Shown: piece by piece, positions 17,769 through 27,224 of the stretch | How positions within the stretch are numbered: the stretch's first letter is position 1 | Layout of the letters: every line of letters begins with the position of its first letter | Source: Rhodospirillum rubrum ATCC 11170 | GTDB taxonomy: Bacteria > Pseudomonadota > Alphaproteobacteria > Rhodospirillales > Rhodospirillaceae | Assembly: GCF_000013085.1 (NCBI RefSeq) | Contig: NC_007643.1 | Coordinates: 1,039,001-1,103,000 of the forward strand | Direction of reading: 5' to 3' | Length of the DNA: 64,000 nucleotides | The notes under the pieces: generated by a model | Databases searched by the model: none | The model's input: the letters and a program-made list of their open reading frames with translations, nothing else | Told to the model about the DNA's origin: nothing | Made by a program: the position numbers and the translations under genes

Positions 17769-18284
17769 GTGTCTCAGCCCAACGACGAGGCTCTCTCTCT
17801 TTACCTGTCCCATCGCGGCGCGCTGGTCACCTATGCCAGCGGCATCCTTGGCGATCGCGCCCAGGCCGAAGACGTGGTGCAAGAGGCTTGGCTGCGGTTC
17901 GCCGGGCGGGCGCCGGGGGGCGAGGGGGTGCGCCAGCCTCTGGCCTATCTTTACCGCGTCGTCCGCAACACCGCTGTGGATTGCCTGCGTCGGCTGAGTG
18001 CCGAGGAGCGCCGCAACGAGGCCGGCGAGATCCTGTCCGACCCCGACCGTCAGGCCCCTTCACCCGAGGAGATCGCCTTGGGGCGCGACCATCTGCGCCT
18101 TGTCGCTGCGGCTTTGTCCGAACTGCCCGAGCGCAATCGCCGGGCTTTTGAGTTGCAGCGGTTCGAAGGCTTGTCGTTCCAGCAGATCGCCCAGCACCTG
18201 GAGGTTTCCCCGGCCACCGCCCACCGTTTGGCCCGCGACGCCATGGTCCACGTGATGGGGCGCCTGCAGGGCGCGCAAGGGTAA
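17769..18284 (+). CDS. ECF RNA polymerase sigma factor, FecI-like
   Basis: A sigma-70 family protein of 171 residues from the GTG at 17769. Region 2 shows YASGILGDRAQAEDVVQEAWLRF and LYRVVRNTAVDCLRR; region 4 shows LPERNRRAFELQRFEGLSFQQIAQHLEVSPAT, the helix-turn-helix reading the -35 element. Only the two regions are present, as in FecI-type ECF factors. It lies directly before fecR-like and STN-receptor genes, the standard iron surface-signalling trio. The start is uncertain: the frame is open back to a GTG at 17604 overlapping the transporter gene, but that adds 55 residues unlike the family. GTG 17769 gives the usual length, although its ribosome site is weak. Confidence 0.85.
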   Translation: MSQPNDEALSLYLSHRGALVTYASGILGDRAQAEDVVQEAWLRFAGRAPGGEGVRQPLAYLYRVVRNTAVDCLRRLSAEERRNEAGEILSDPDRQAPSPEEIALGRDHLRLVAAALSELPERNRRAFELQRFEGLSFQQIAQHLEVSPATAHRLARDAMVHVMGRLQGAQG

Positions 18285-18290
18285 GGCGCC

Positions 18291-19247
18291 ATGATCCCCG
18301 CCGATCATTCGCTTCCCGCCAGCGTTCTTGAACAGGCCTCCGACTGGGTCTTTCGCCAGCAAGGAGCCCTGGGGGAGCCGCCCCCCCGCGCCGATTTCGA
18401 GGCTTGGCTGGCCGCTGATCCCCGCCATGGCGAGGCTTGGCGTTTGGCCTGCGCGACCTGGGGCGCCACCGGGGCCCTTGCTCCCGTCTTCGCCGCGCCG
18501 CCCCGGCCGCTGTGCCGACCGCCGCGCCGCAAGCGGCCGTCCAAACCCCTTGTCGCCCTGGCCCTGGCCGCCTGCTTGGCCGCCTTCGTCGTGCTGTCGC
18601 CGCTGCGTCTGCTTTGGCAAGCCGATCATCTGACCGGCAGCGGCGAAAGCGCGACGGTGTCGTTGCGCGATGGATCACGGGTCGCCCTTGCCGCCGACAG
18701 CGCGCTCAGCACCCGGATTTCCGAGGCCGGACGGGCGGTCACCTTGCTGAAGGGGCAGGCGTTTTTTCAGGTCGCCCCCGACCGGACCCGTCCCTTCGTG
18801 GTCAGCGGCGGCGGGGTGTCGGTCACCGTCACCGGAACCGCCTTCGATGTCGCCCTTGATGACGGTCGGGTGACGGTGGCGGTGGCCGAGGGCGGGGTGA
18901 GGGTTGATTACCAGGGGCGGAGCGAGCGCCTTGTTCCCGGCGAGAAGGTGAGCGTCGATCCGGCGATGGGCGAAATCCGCCGCGCCGCCGTTGATCCGGC
19001 CGATGTGGCGGCGTGGCGCCAGGGGCGGCTGGTCAGCGACAACCAGCGGCTTTCGGCGGTGATCGAGGCCCTTCGCCGCCAGTATTCCGGGGTGATCGTG
19101 CTGACCGATGCCGCCCTCGGCGAGACCCCGGTGACCGGTGTCTATGATCTCGAGGATCCCGAACGGGCCTTGCGCGCCTTGGTTAGCCCCTTTGGCGGAA
19201 CGGTGCGGCGGTTGACCCCCTATTTGCTGGTGGTTTCCCCGCCTTAA
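18291..19247 (+). CDS. FecR-like anti-sigma/sigma-regulator membrane protein
   Basis: A 318-residue protein. The N-terminal cytoplasmic part (residues 1-85) has the sigma-binding region with WLAADPRHGEAW. One membrane span follows at about residues 86-104 (LVALALAACLAAFVVLSPL). The periplasmic FecR domain has VSLRDGSRVALAADSAL, VTLLKGQAFFQVAPD and FVVSGGGVSVTVTGTAFDV, and the C-terminal STN-like segment interacts with the receptor. In the Fec system such proteins relay ligand binding at the receptor to the sigma factor. It starts six bases after the sigma gene, clearly in one operon with it. Confidence 0.92.
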   Translation: MIPADHSLPASVLEQASDWVFRQQGALGEPPPRADFEAWLAADPRHGEAWRLACATWGATGALAPVFAAPPRPLCRPPRRKRPSKPLVALALAACLAAFVVLSPLRLLWQADHLTGSGESATVSLRDGSRVALAADSALSTRISEAGRAVTLLKGQAFFQVAPDRTRPFVVSGGGVSVTVTGTAFDVALDDGRVTVAVAEGGVRVDYQGRSERLVPGEKVSVDPAMGEIRRAAVDPADVAAWRQGRLVSDNQRLSAVIEALRRQYSGVIVLTDAALGETPVTGVYDLEDPERALRALVSPFGGTVRRLTPYLLVVSPP

Positions 19248-19312
19248 AAAAAAATTGCCGAAGCGTGAGAGGATACCCCGCCCAGCTTCGTCTCCTTTCC
19301 AGGGTGCGAGTA

Positions 19313-19328
19313 ACACGCATTAGCGTGT
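19313..19328 (+). promoter_or_regulatory. Inverted repeat before STN-receptor gene
   Basis: Arms ACACGC and GCGTGT surround ATTA, 27 bases before the GTG start of the receptor gene. Its place in a 107-base gap between fecR-like and receptor genes suggests an operator or an mRNA hairpin controlling the receptor separately. Confidence 0.4.
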
Positions 19329-19354
19329 GATGTGTTGGAAAGAGGGATAAGAGC

Positions 19355-21751
19355 GTGGGGCAGACGATGCAGGGGATCATTCGCGGGGTGTTGATGGCCG
19401 GTACGGCCCTGGTTGCGCTTCCCGTCCTTGGCGGTCCGGTTCAGGCCGCCGACCAGCCGGCCGGGCGGCAGGGCGCCGAGGTTAGCGAGGGGGTGGCGTT
19501 CAAGATCGCCGCCCAGTCCTTGGACGGCGCGGTCGTGGCGTTTGGTCGGCAATCGGGGTGGCAGGTTTCGGTCGATCCGCCGATTCTGGCTGGAAAATCC
19601 ACCCCGGGTGTCAGCGGTCGCATGACGCCCGAGGCGGCTTTGGCCCAACTCTTGAGCGGAACGGGCGTGACGTGGCGCAGGACCGACGCCAAAACGGTAG
19701 TGCTGTCCAAGGCCGAGGTCGATGGCGTGGTGACGCTGGACCCGCTGCGGGTGGAGGGCAGGGCGGAAAGCGCCTATGGCCCCGTTGGCGGCTATGTGGC
19801 CAAGCGCAGCGCCACCGCCACCAAGACCGACACCGCTATTTTGGACACGCCCCAGAGCATCACCGTGGTTGGCGCCGAGGAGATGGAGACGCGCAACGTC
19901 CAGACCCTGGAAGACGCCATCAAATATACGCCCGGCGTTGCTCTCAGCTATGGCGCGACCGGCGATACCCGCAGTTCCTGGTATCAGATGAGGGGCTTTC
20001 CCGTCACCACCACCTTTTACCGCGACGGCATGAAGGTCAGCGGTCAAAGCTGGCAGAAGATCGATTCCTATCTTCTGGAGCGGGTCGAGATCTTGCGCGG
20101 CCCCGCCTCGGTTCTCTATGGGCAGAACGAGCCCGGCGGCTTGGTCAACGCGGTGAGCAAACGCCCGCAAGACACCCAGCAGGGAGAGGCGACGATCGAA
20201 TATGGCTCTTTTGATTGGAAACGGGCCGAAGGCGATATCACCGGCCCCTTGGACGACGAGGGGCACTGGCTCTACCGCTTCAGCGCCGCCCTGCAAGACA
20301 GTGACGGCCTGAACGGCATCGATCACGACCGCAACGACCGCAAGGTTTTCGCGCCCTCGCTGACCTGGACGCCGAGGGACGAAACCTTTGTCACCCTGTC
20401 GGCCGTTTATCAGGAAGACGACAGTCGCGGCTGGTGGCCCCGGCAGAGCTACCGCTCAGCGGCGGGAACGGTCGATCCGTCCACCTATCTGGGCGAGCCC
20501 GATTACGACAGCTATCATCAGGAACAAAATCATCTGACCTTGCAGGCGGAGCATGCGGTCGACGAGTCTTTGAAGGTCAATTTATCGGCGCGCTATTCAA
20601 AGGTTAATCTGACCTACCATCAGACGTGGCCGGGCGCCATTGAAGAGGGCGGAACCACCATCGATCGCGGCAATTATGCCTATAAGCAAGACGCCTCGGT
20701 TTATACGGTGGATGCCCATGTCCAGAAAAAGCTGTCGCTGTTTTCAACCCACCACACCCTTCTCGGCGGCATCGATTACCTCAACCAGGACAGGGACGAG
20801 CTGTTCGGAATGGCCAGCGATAACGGGATCAGCCTGATCAATCCCGTCTATGGCACCTACAATGTGGCCAAAGCCGATTCCTTCAGCAAGGGTGATGTCC
20901 GCTCGGCTGGCCTATATGCCCAAGACCAGATCGAGATTGGCGAGCACTGGGTATTCCAACTGGGCGGACGTCAGGATCTGGCCGGCTGGGCTGGCGCCAG
21001 CGACTATGAAAGCACCTTCACCGGCCGCTTGGGGGTGGCCTATAAAACGGATTTCGGGTTGGTTCCCTATGCCAGCTACGCCGAATCCTTCGAGCCGCAA
21101 TCGGGCAGTGGCTGGGGGGGAGCGCGCTTCGAGCCGACCACCGGCCGCCAGTATGAGGTTGGCGTGAAATACGAGCCGCCGGGTACCAATATCATGGCGA
21201 CGGTGGCGGTGTTCGATCTGGTCAAGCAGAACGTTCTGACCACCGACCCCGATCCGACCCACCTGTGCGAGGGCAGCCGCTGCAGCGTGCAGACCGGCGA
21301 GGTGACCTCGCAGGGCGTCGAGGTCGGGTTGACCATGGGCTTGGCCGCGGGGCTGAACGCCGTCGCCGCTTATACCTATAATCCGATCGAGGTTACGAAA
21401 AGCACCATCGCCGGCGAGGTCGGACGTCAGCAGGCCGCCACCCCGATCCATACCGCGTCGTTGTGGGCGGATTACACCGTTCAGAATGGCCCATTGGCCG
21501 GTCTGGGATTGGGCGGCGGCCTGCGCTTCATCGGCAAGACGACAAGTTCTGCCGACGATCTGTCAACCGGGCCGCAGATCATCGACGAGGCGATGGTCCG
21601 CTATGCTGTGAAGGATTGGAAGATGTCGATGAACGTGAAGAACATCCTCGATCGCGATATCGAATATTCGTGCAACAACCAAGCCCATGGCCGGGTCTGT
21701 TACCTGAACGAACCTTTGACGATCACCGCCCGCCTGACTCGCAGCTTCTAA
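19355..21751 (+). CDS. TonB-dependent siderophore receptor with STN signalling domain
   Basis: A 798-residue receptor. After a signal peptide ending VQA-AD, residues about 48-118 form an STN (secretin/TonB N-terminal) domain (FKIAAQSLDGAVVAFGRQSGW, LLSGTGVTWRR) that contacts FecR-like proteins. The plug has TPQSITVVG and VEILRGPASVLYGQNEPGG, and the barrel ends RLTRSF. This pattern matches FpvA/FhuE-type ferric siderophore receptors that also induce their own synthesis through the sigma factor two genes upstream. The start is GTG 19355 with AGAGGG upstream; ATG 19367 is an alternative that barely alters the signal peptide. A CEGSRC pair lies in an extracellular loop. Ligand unknown. Confidence 0.92.
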   Translation: MGQTMQGIIRGVLMAGTALVALPVLGGPVQAADQPAGRQGAEVSEGVAFKIAAQSLDGAVVAFGRQSGWQVSVDPPILAGKSTPGVSGRMTPEAALAQLLSGTGVTWRRTDAKTVVLSKAEVDGVVTLDPLRVEGRAESAYGPVGGYVAKRSATATKTDTAILDTPQSITVVGAEEMETRNVQTLEDAIKYTPGVALSYGATGDTRSSWYQMRGFPVTTTFYRDGMKVSGQSWQKIDSYLLERVEILRGPASVLYGQNEPGGLVNAVSKRPQDTQQGEATIEYGSFDWKRAEGDITGPLDDEGHWLYRFSAALQDSDGLNGIDHDRNDRKVFAPSLTWTPRDETFVTLSAVYQEDDSRGWWPRQSYRSAAGTVDPSTYLGEPDYDSYHQEQNHLTLQAEHAVDESLKVNLSARYSKVNLTYHQTWPGAIEEGGTTIDRGNYAYKQDASVYTVDAHVQKKLSLFSTHHTLLGGIDYLNQDRDELFGMASDNGISLINPVYGTYNVAKADSFSKGDVRSAGLYAQDQIEIGEHWVFQLGGRQDLAGWAGASDYESTFTGRLGVAYKTDFGLVPYASYAESFEPQSGSGWGGARFEPTTGRQYEVGVKYEPPGTNIMATVAVFDLVKQNVLTTDPDPTHLCEGSRCSVQTGEVTSQGVEVGLTMGLAAGLNAVAAYTYNPIEVTKSTIAGEVGRQQAATPIHTASLWADYTVQNGPLAGLGLGGGLRFIGKTTSSADDLSTGPQIIDEAMVRYAVKDWKMSMNVKNILDRDIEYSCNNQAHGRVCYLNEPLTITARLTRSF

Positions 21752-21767
21752 GCGCGAAAAGCCCAAG

Positions 21768-21801
21768 CCCGGCGCCGAGGCCTTGCCGCCTCGGAGCCGG
21801 G
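21768..21801. terminator. Strong hairpin between convergent receptor and RND genes
   Basis: A 14-bp stem with arms CCCGGCGCCGAGGC and its complement around a six-base loop, located between two convergent stop codons. On the minus strand it is followed by a broken T-rich stretch, so it mainly serves the RND operon, and may act in both directions. Confidence 0.6.
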
Positions 21802-21810
21802 GGAGGACGC

Positions 21811-24800
21811 TTAAACGTGATGGTGGACTTTCTGTGTGCCGGTGACGCGCTTTTCCAGGCTCCGCATCAGCACATAGAAAACCGGGGTGAGGAACAGGCC
21901 GAAGACGGTGACGCCCAGCATCCCCGAGAACACGGCGATACCCATGGCGTGGCGCATTTCGGCGCCGGCGCCCGAGGAGATCACCAGCGGCACGACGCCC
22001 ATGATGAAGGCGATCGAGGTCATCAGGATCGGCCGCAAGCGCAGCCGCGCCGCCTCGATGGCCGCCGGGACGGTGTCCTGGCCGTCGATTTCAAGCTCGC
22101 GGGCGAATTCGACGATCAAGATGGCGTTCTTGCAGGCCAGCCCGATCAGCACGAACAGGCCGATCTGGGTGAACATGTTGTTGTCGCCCCCGGTCAGCCA
22201 AACCCCGGTGATCGCCGAGAGCAGGCAAAGCGGCACGATCAGGATGATGGCCAAGGGCAGGAACAGGCTTTCGTATTGCGCCGCCAGCACCAGGAAGACC
22301 AGCAGAACGCACAGCGGGAAGACCATCATCGTCGTATTGCCCGCCAGGATCTGCTGGTAGGTCAGTTCCGTCCACTCGAAGTCCATGCCCTTGGGCAGGG
22401 TCTCGGCCAGGAGCTTGGTCATCGCCCCTTGCGCCTGTCCGGTCGAATAGCCCGGCGCCGGACCGCCGTTGAGATCGGCCGAGCGGAAGGCGTTGTAGCG
22501 CATGGCGCTATCGGGACCGCTGGTATCCGACAGGGTGACGACGGCGCCCAAGGGCACCATCCGCCCGTCGAAATTCCTCGTCTGTAACCTCAAGATATCA
22601 TCGGGCTTGGAGCGAAAGGCGCCGTCGGCCTGGGCGATCACTTGGTAGGTTCGTCCGAACTTGTTGAAGTCGTTGACGTAAAGCGAGCCCAGATAGATCT
22701 GCATGGTATCGAAGACCTCTTGGACATCGACGCCAAGCTGGGCGGCCTTGGTGCGGTCAAGATCGGCGTAAAGTTCGGGGGTGCCGATCTTGTAGCTGGA
22801 AAACACCCCCGCCAGTTCCGGGGTGGTCGCCGCCTTGGCCAGTACCGCCTTCATCGTCTGGTCCAGGGCCTCGTAGCCCTGATCGGTGCGGTCCTCGACT
22901 TGCAGTTTGAAGCCGCCGATGGTGCCCAGGCCCTGCACCGGCGGCGGCGGGAAGATGGCGATGAAGGCCTCGCTCACGCCGGCGTAGCGCTGCTGCAGGC
23001 GCTGGGAGATGGCAAAGCCCGACAGCTCGGCGCTTTCGCGCTGTTCAAAGGGTTTGAGGGTGACGAAGACGACCCCGGCCGAGGGGCTGTTGATGAAGCC
23101 GTTGATCGACAACCCGGGAAAGGCGATGGCGCTTTCCACGCCGGGGTCGCGCAAGGCGATGTCGGACATGGCGCGGATGACGCTCTCGGTGCGATCAAGC
23201 GTCGCCCCTTCGGGCAATTGGGCAAAGCCGACCAGATACTGCTTATCTTGGCTGGGCACGAAGCCGGGCGGCACCTGGGCGAACCCCAGATAGGTCGCTC
23301 CCAACAGCCCGACATAAACCAGCATGGCCAGGGATTTACGGCCAAGGATGCCGCCCACCCCCCGGCCATAGCCATGGGAGCTGGCATGGAACACCCGGTT
23401 GAAGCCGCGGAAGAAGGGGCCGAGCACCCGGTCCATGCCGCGCGTCAGGGCGTCCTTGGGCGCGCCTTCTCCTCTCAGCAGGGTGACGGCCAGGGCCGGC
23501 GACAGGGTCAGCGAGTTGAAGGCCGAAATCACCGTGGAAAAGGCGATGGTCAGGGCGAATTGCCGGTAGAACTGGCCGGTCAGCCCGCTGATGAAGGCGA
23601 TGGGAACGAAAACCGCGCAGAGGACCAGGGCGATGGCGATGATCGGGCCGGTGACTTCGCGCATCGCCTTGAGGGTGGCGTCGCGCGGCGACAGGCCGTT
23701 CTCGATATTGCGTTCGACGTTCTCGACGACGACGATGGCGTCGTCAACGACGATGCCGATGGCCAGAACCAAGCCGAATAGCGACAGGGCGTTGATCGAA
23801 AAGCCGAACAGATGCATGACCGCGAAGGTGCCGATGATCGAGATCGGCACCGCCAACAGCGGGATGATCGAAGCCCGCCACGTCTGGAGGAACAAGATCA
23901 CGACGATCACCACCAGGGCCACCGCTTCGAGCAGGGTATGCACCACCGCCTCGATCGAGCCGCGCACGAACACCGTGGGATCATAGGCGATGGCGTAATC
24001 AAGCCCCTCGGGGAAGCTCTTCTTCAGTTCGGCCATGGTGGCGCGGACTTGATTGGAAATCTCGATGGCGTTGGAGCCCGGCGCCTGGAAGACCGGAATG
24101 GCCACCGCCGGCTTGTTGTCAAGCAGCGAGCGCAGGCCGTATTGGGCGGCGTCCAAATCGATGCGCGCCACGTCCTTCAAGCGGGTGACGACGCCGCCGT
24201 CGCGTTTGATGATGATCTCGCGAAACTCATCGGCATCGGTCAGCCGGCCCTGGGCATTGACCGGCACTTGCACCGCGACGCCCGTGCCATAGGGCGGCCC
24301 GCCGATAACACCGGCGGCGACCTGAACGTTCTGGCGGCGAATGGCGGCGATCACCTCGGTCGCCGTCATGCCGCGCTCGGCCACCTTCTGCGGATCAAGC
24401 CAGATGCGCATGGCGTAATCGCCCGAGCCGAACAACTGCACGCTGCCGATGCCCTGGATCTTGGCCAATTGGTCCTTGACGTTGAGCAGGGCGTAATTGC
24501 GCAAATACAGCATGTCATAGCGTTCGTTGGGCGAGGTGAGATGGACCACCATCGTCAGATCGGGCGAGCTTTTGACCGTCGTCACCCCCAATTGCCGGGT
24601 GACCTCGGGCAGGCGGGTCAGCGCCTGATTGACCCGGTTTTGAACCAATTGGGTCGCCAGATCGGGATCGGTGCCCAGCTTGAAGCTGATGGTCAGGGTC
24701 ATCGTGCCATCGCTCGCCGCCTGCGACGACATGTACAGCATGTCCTCGACGCCGTTGATCTGCTCTTCAAGCGGCGTCGCCACCGTTTGGGCGATGACCT

Positions 24801-24969
24801 TGGGATTGGCGCCGGGGAACTGCGCCTTGACGATGACCGACGGCGGCACGACCTCGGGGTATTCCGAGATCGGCAGCAAAACCATCGAGATCAGACCCGC
24901 CAACAAGATGACCGTCGAGATCACGCCGGCGAAGATCGGACGATCGATGAAGAATTTGGAGAGCGACAT
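21811..24969 (-). CDS. RND multidrug efflux permease, HAE1 family (AcrB/MexB-like)
   Basis: A 1052-residue inner-membrane pump of the usual length and twelve-segment layout. Recognisable parts are the N-terminal FFIDRPIFAGVIS, the proton-relay segment GIVVDDAIVVVENVERN in the fourth membrane helix, and two large periplasmic loops. RND trimers use the proton gradient to drive drugs, solvents or bile salts through an outer-membrane channel. It is encoded after its adaptor, 38 bases apart, with no outer-membrane channel gene nearby, so it must borrow a TolC-like protein from elsewhere. Substrates cannot be deduced. The many frames on the opposite strand are shadows. Confidence 0.95.
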   Translation of the reverse strand: MSLSKFFIDRPIFAGVISTVILLAGLISMVLLPISEYPEVVPPSVIVKAQFPGANPKVIAQTVATPLEEQINGVEDMLYMSSQAASDGTMTLTISFKLGTDPDLATQLVQNRVNQALTRLPEVTRQLGVTTVKSSPDLTMVVHLTSPNERYDMLYLRNYALLNVKDQLAKIQGIGSVQLFGSGDYAMRIWLDPQKVAERGMTATEVIAAIRRQNVQVAAGVIGGPPYGTGVAVQVPVNAQGRLTDADEFREIIIKRDGGVVTRLKDVARIDLDAAQYGLRSLLDNKPAVAIPVFQAPGSNAIEISNQVRATMAELKKSFPEGLDYAIAYDPTVFVRGSIEAVVHTLLEAVALVVIVVILFLQTWRASIIPLLAVPISIIGTFAVMHLFGFSINALSLFGLVLAIGIVVDDAIVVVENVERNIENGLSPRDATLKAMREVTGPIIAIALVLCAVFVPIAFISGLTGQFYRQFALTIAFSTVISAFNSLTLSPALAVTLLRGEGAPKDALTRGMDRVLGPFFRGFNRVFHASSHGYGRGVGGILGRKSLAMLVYVGLLGATYLGFAQVPPGFVPSQDKQYLVGFAQLPEGATLDRTESVIRAMSDIALRDPGVESAIAFPGLSINGFINSPSAGVVFVTLKPFEQRESAELSGFAISQRLQQRYAGVSEAFIAIFPPPPVQGLGTIGGFKLQVEDRTDQGYEALDQTMKAVLAKAATTPELAGVFSSYKIGTPELYADLDRTKAAQLGVDVQEVFDTMQIYLGSLYVNDFNKFGRTYQVIAQADGAFRSKPDDILRLQTRNFDGRMVPLGAVVTLSDTSGPDSAMRYNAFRSADLNGGPAPGYSTGQAQGAMTKLLAETLPKGMDFEWTELTYQQILAGNTTMMVFPLCVLLVFLVLAAQYESLFLPLAIILIVPLCLLSAITGVWLTGGDNNMFTQIGLFVLIGLACKNAILIVEFARELEIDGQDTVPAAIEAARLRLRPILMTSIAFIMGVVPLVISSGAGAEMRHAMGIAVFSGMLGVTVFGLFLTPVFYVLMRSLEKRVTGTQKVHHHV

Positions 24970-25007
24970 GGCGGGGCCTTTCCGGGCGCGCGGTCAACGA
25001 AAAGAGA

Positions 25008-26204
25008 TCACTTCGCCGCCAGGGCGCGTGACGCGGTCTCAAGCCCAGCTTCCTTGATCTCGACGGTCATCGTCGGGCGGACCTGTTGCAGGCCATCGAC
25101 GATCACCCGCTCACCGGCCCGCAACCCCGAAAGCACGATGCGCTCGCCCTCGACCCGCGCCCCGAGGTCGACCTCGCGGTAGGCGACCTTGGCGTCCTCG
25201 CCGACGACATAGACGAACTTCTTGCTCTGGTCGTTGCCGATGGCCCGTTCCTGCACCATCAGGGCGCCCGCCCCGCCGCCGCTGGCCACCTTGACCGAGA
25301 CGAACATGCCCGGCATCAAGGCGCCGTCCTCATTGGCCAGCAACGCCCGCGCCCGGATGGTGCCCGTGGCGCTGTCGATGCGATTATCGAAGCTATGGAT
25401 GGTGCCGCCATAGGGATGGGCCTCGTCGCCCTGGGCGGTGATCTGAACCGGGATGCGGTTTTCCTGATCGCGCGAGGGACCGCGCGCCCGGATGCCCGAC
25501 ATATAGGTCTGCTCGTCGACCTCGAAGTCGGCATAAAGGCCGTCGTTGGAGACGATGGAGGTGAGAAGCGGCGCGCCGGCTCCGGGCTGAACCACATTGC
25601 CCACGGTAATTTCGGCCCGGCTGACCCGGCCGGCGATCGGCGCCTTGACCCGGGTATGATCCAGATCGATCCGCGCCCGCTTGACCTCGGCCTCGGCCAC
25701 CAGAACGGCGGCCTGGGCGAGGCGGTTGGCATTGGCGCGTTCGTCATACAGGCGCTGGGCGATGGTCTGGGTCTTCACCAGGCTAACGGCCCGGTTAAGC
25801 TCGGTCCGGGCAAAGGCCGCATTGGTCCGCGCCGAGGTCAAAGAGGCCTCGGCCTTGGCCATCGCCGCTTCGTAAGGGGCGGGATCGATGACGAACAGCA
25901 CATCGCCGACGGCGACGGTCTGACCGTCGCGGAAACGGACCTCGGTGAGGCGGCCGCCGACCTCGGGACGGATCTCGGCCAGATCGACGGCGCGCAGGCG
26001 TCCGGAGAACGACGACCAGACCTGAACCTGTCGCGGGGTGAGGGTTTGGACGCCGACCCGCGGCGCCTGGGCCGGGGCTTGGGCCTGGGCCGGCACCCCG
26101 ACGCCCCGGTCAAGAACGACGCCGACGCCGCCGGCGAGAAGGATCAGGCCAACCGTGCCCAGCAGGACGGCGCGACCTTTGACGAAACGGGAACCCTTGG
26201 TCAT
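25008..26204 (-). CDS. RND efflux periplasmic adaptor (MexA/AcrA-like)
   Basis: A 398-residue membrane-fusion protein. It has one N-terminal hydrophobic segment (VLLGTVGLILLAGGVGVVL) without a lipobox cysteine, so it is anchored by a membrane span rather than a lipid. Next come the barrel-sandwich halves (EVGGRLTEVRFRDGQTVAVGDVLFVID ... VKAPIAGRVSRAEITVGN) surrounding an alpha-hairpin of Ala/Arg-rich heptads, and beta-barrel and membrane-proximal domains. It links the permease to an outer-membrane channel. It is the first gene of the pump operon; a palindrome just upstream at 26275 probably binds the TetR regulator. Confidence 0.94.
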   Translation of the reverse strand: MTKGSRFVKGRAVLLGTVGLILLAGGVGVVLDRGVGVPAQAQAPAQAPRVGVQTLTPRQVQVWSSFSGRLRAVDLAEIRPEVGGRLTEVRFRDGQTVAVGDVLFVIDPAPYEAAMAKAEASLTSARTNAAFARTELNRAVSLVKTQTIAQRLYDERANANRLAQAAVLVAEAEVKRARIDLDHTRVKAPIAGRVSRAEITVGNVVQPGAGAPLLTSIVSNDGLYADFEVDEQTYMSGIRARGPSRDQENRIPVQITAQGDEAHPYGGTIHSFDNRIDSATGTIRARALLANEDGALMPGMFVSVKVASGGGAGALMVQERAIGNDQSKKFVYVVGEDAKVAYREVDLGARVEGERIVLSGLRAGERVIVDGLQQVRPTMTVEIKEAGLETASRALAAK

Positions 26205-26274
26205 TGCGGATCTCCTGCAAGCACCGGGAAAAGGACGGGATCGGGACCGGTATCGGGTGCCATACCCGATTAAT

Positions 26275-26284
26275 TGACCGGTCA
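26275..26284. promoter_or_regulatory. TetR-type operator upstream of efflux operon
   Basis: Perfect palindrome TGACCGGTCA, 70 bases upstream of the adaptor start. The half-site TTGACC resembles the half-site TTGACT of the repeat at 27078 before the regulator gene, so the same repressor probably binds both. Confidence 0.55.
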
Positions 26285-26420
26285 GTTTAGTTTGAGGTCA
26301 AAAAAAGCCGCCAAAACGGCGACAACGACGGTGGTCCCGGGGGCCAAACCCCCGCGTCTAAGAATGCTTTACAAAGACCGGCGCTTTGGCTTCCCCGCCC
26401 CGGGGAGGCGGGCGACGGGA

Positions 26421-27032
26421 TCAGGCCGGCTCCACCACGCCCAGAAGCCGCGCTAAGCCGCGCTTGAGATCGCGCTTCAGCGGGGCGAGGTCGTTCTGGA
26501 TGCGGGCGATCATCATTTGGCCCACCAGATAGGTATAGATCTCCTGGGCCAACACCTTCACATCGGTGGTTGGCGCCAGCAGGCCATCGCCGACCATATC
26601 GCGCAGGGCATTCTCGTAATAACGCTCCTTGCGGTGGGCGAGGTCTTCGAATTTGGCGCGGATTCCATCTTCCTGGCCGGCCATCTCGGAGCCCAGCGAG
26701 GCGCAGGGACAGCCGCAGACATGGCCGTATTTCTCGGCCACCTCGGCCTGCAGGGCGATCACGCAATCGGCCATGCGCATGAAGCGTTCGATCGGCGGCA
26801 CGGCGGGGGAAAAGATCTTGTCGTAGGTCTCTTCCAACTCGTGGTGGGATTGCTCCATGGCGGCGATCGACAAATCCACCTTGGAGGGAAAGAAGTGATA
26901 GAAGCTGCCCTTCTTCACATCGGCGGCCTTGCAGATGTCATCGACACTGACCGTCCCATAGCTGTTGGTCCACATCAGCTCGAGCGCGGTATCGATCAGT
27001 TTCTGCCTGGTATCCGATGCGGGTCGCCCCAT
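26421..27032 (-). CDS. TetR-family repressor of the efflux operon
   Basis: A 203-residue regulator. Residues about 5-55 form the TetR helix-turn-helix (RQKLIDTALELMWTNSYGT, then DDICKAADVKKGSFYHFFPSK). The C-terminal ligand domain has a CGCPCASLG motif; three closely spaced cysteines may bind a metal or sense thiol reagents, a feature of the AcuR/NemR-like subgroup. The ATG at 27032 is chosen for AAGGAG upstream; the frame extends to 27065 without a ribosome site. Palindromes at 27078 and 26275 are fitting operators for autorepression and for control of the pump genes downstream on the same strand. Confidence 0.88.
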   Translation of the reverse strand: MGRPASDTRQKLIDTALELMWTNSYGTVSVDDICKAADVKKGSFYHFFPSKVDLSIAAMEQSHHELEETYDKIFSPAVPPIERFMRMADCVIALQAEVAEKYGHVCGCPCASLGSEMAGQEDGIRAKFEDLAHRKERYYENALRDMVGDGLLAPTTDVKVLAQEIYTYLVGQMMIARIQNDLAPLKRDLKRGLARLLGVVEPA

Positions 27033-27077
27033 CGACGGCTCCTTCCATGCCTCATGGTCTGACATAATTAGGACGAG

Positions 27078-27093
27078 TTGACTAAACAGTCAA
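27078..27093. promoter_or_regulatory. TetR-type operator upstream of the repressor gene
   Basis: Inverted repeat with arms TTGACT and AGTCAA and a four-base centre AAAC, 46 bases before the repressor start codon. It shares its half-site with 26275-26284, consistent with autoregulation. Confidence 0.55.
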
Positions 27094-27224
27094 GTGGCGG
27101 GAGGCCGGGAAGAGCGGCGCCTCGCCGCGCTGGCTACCCACGACGCGGCGATTGGCCTATCCTTGCCGGCCAGACCCGGCGGGGTGAGGTTGTTTCCCTC
27201 CGCCCCTTGGCGTGGAGACCGATC

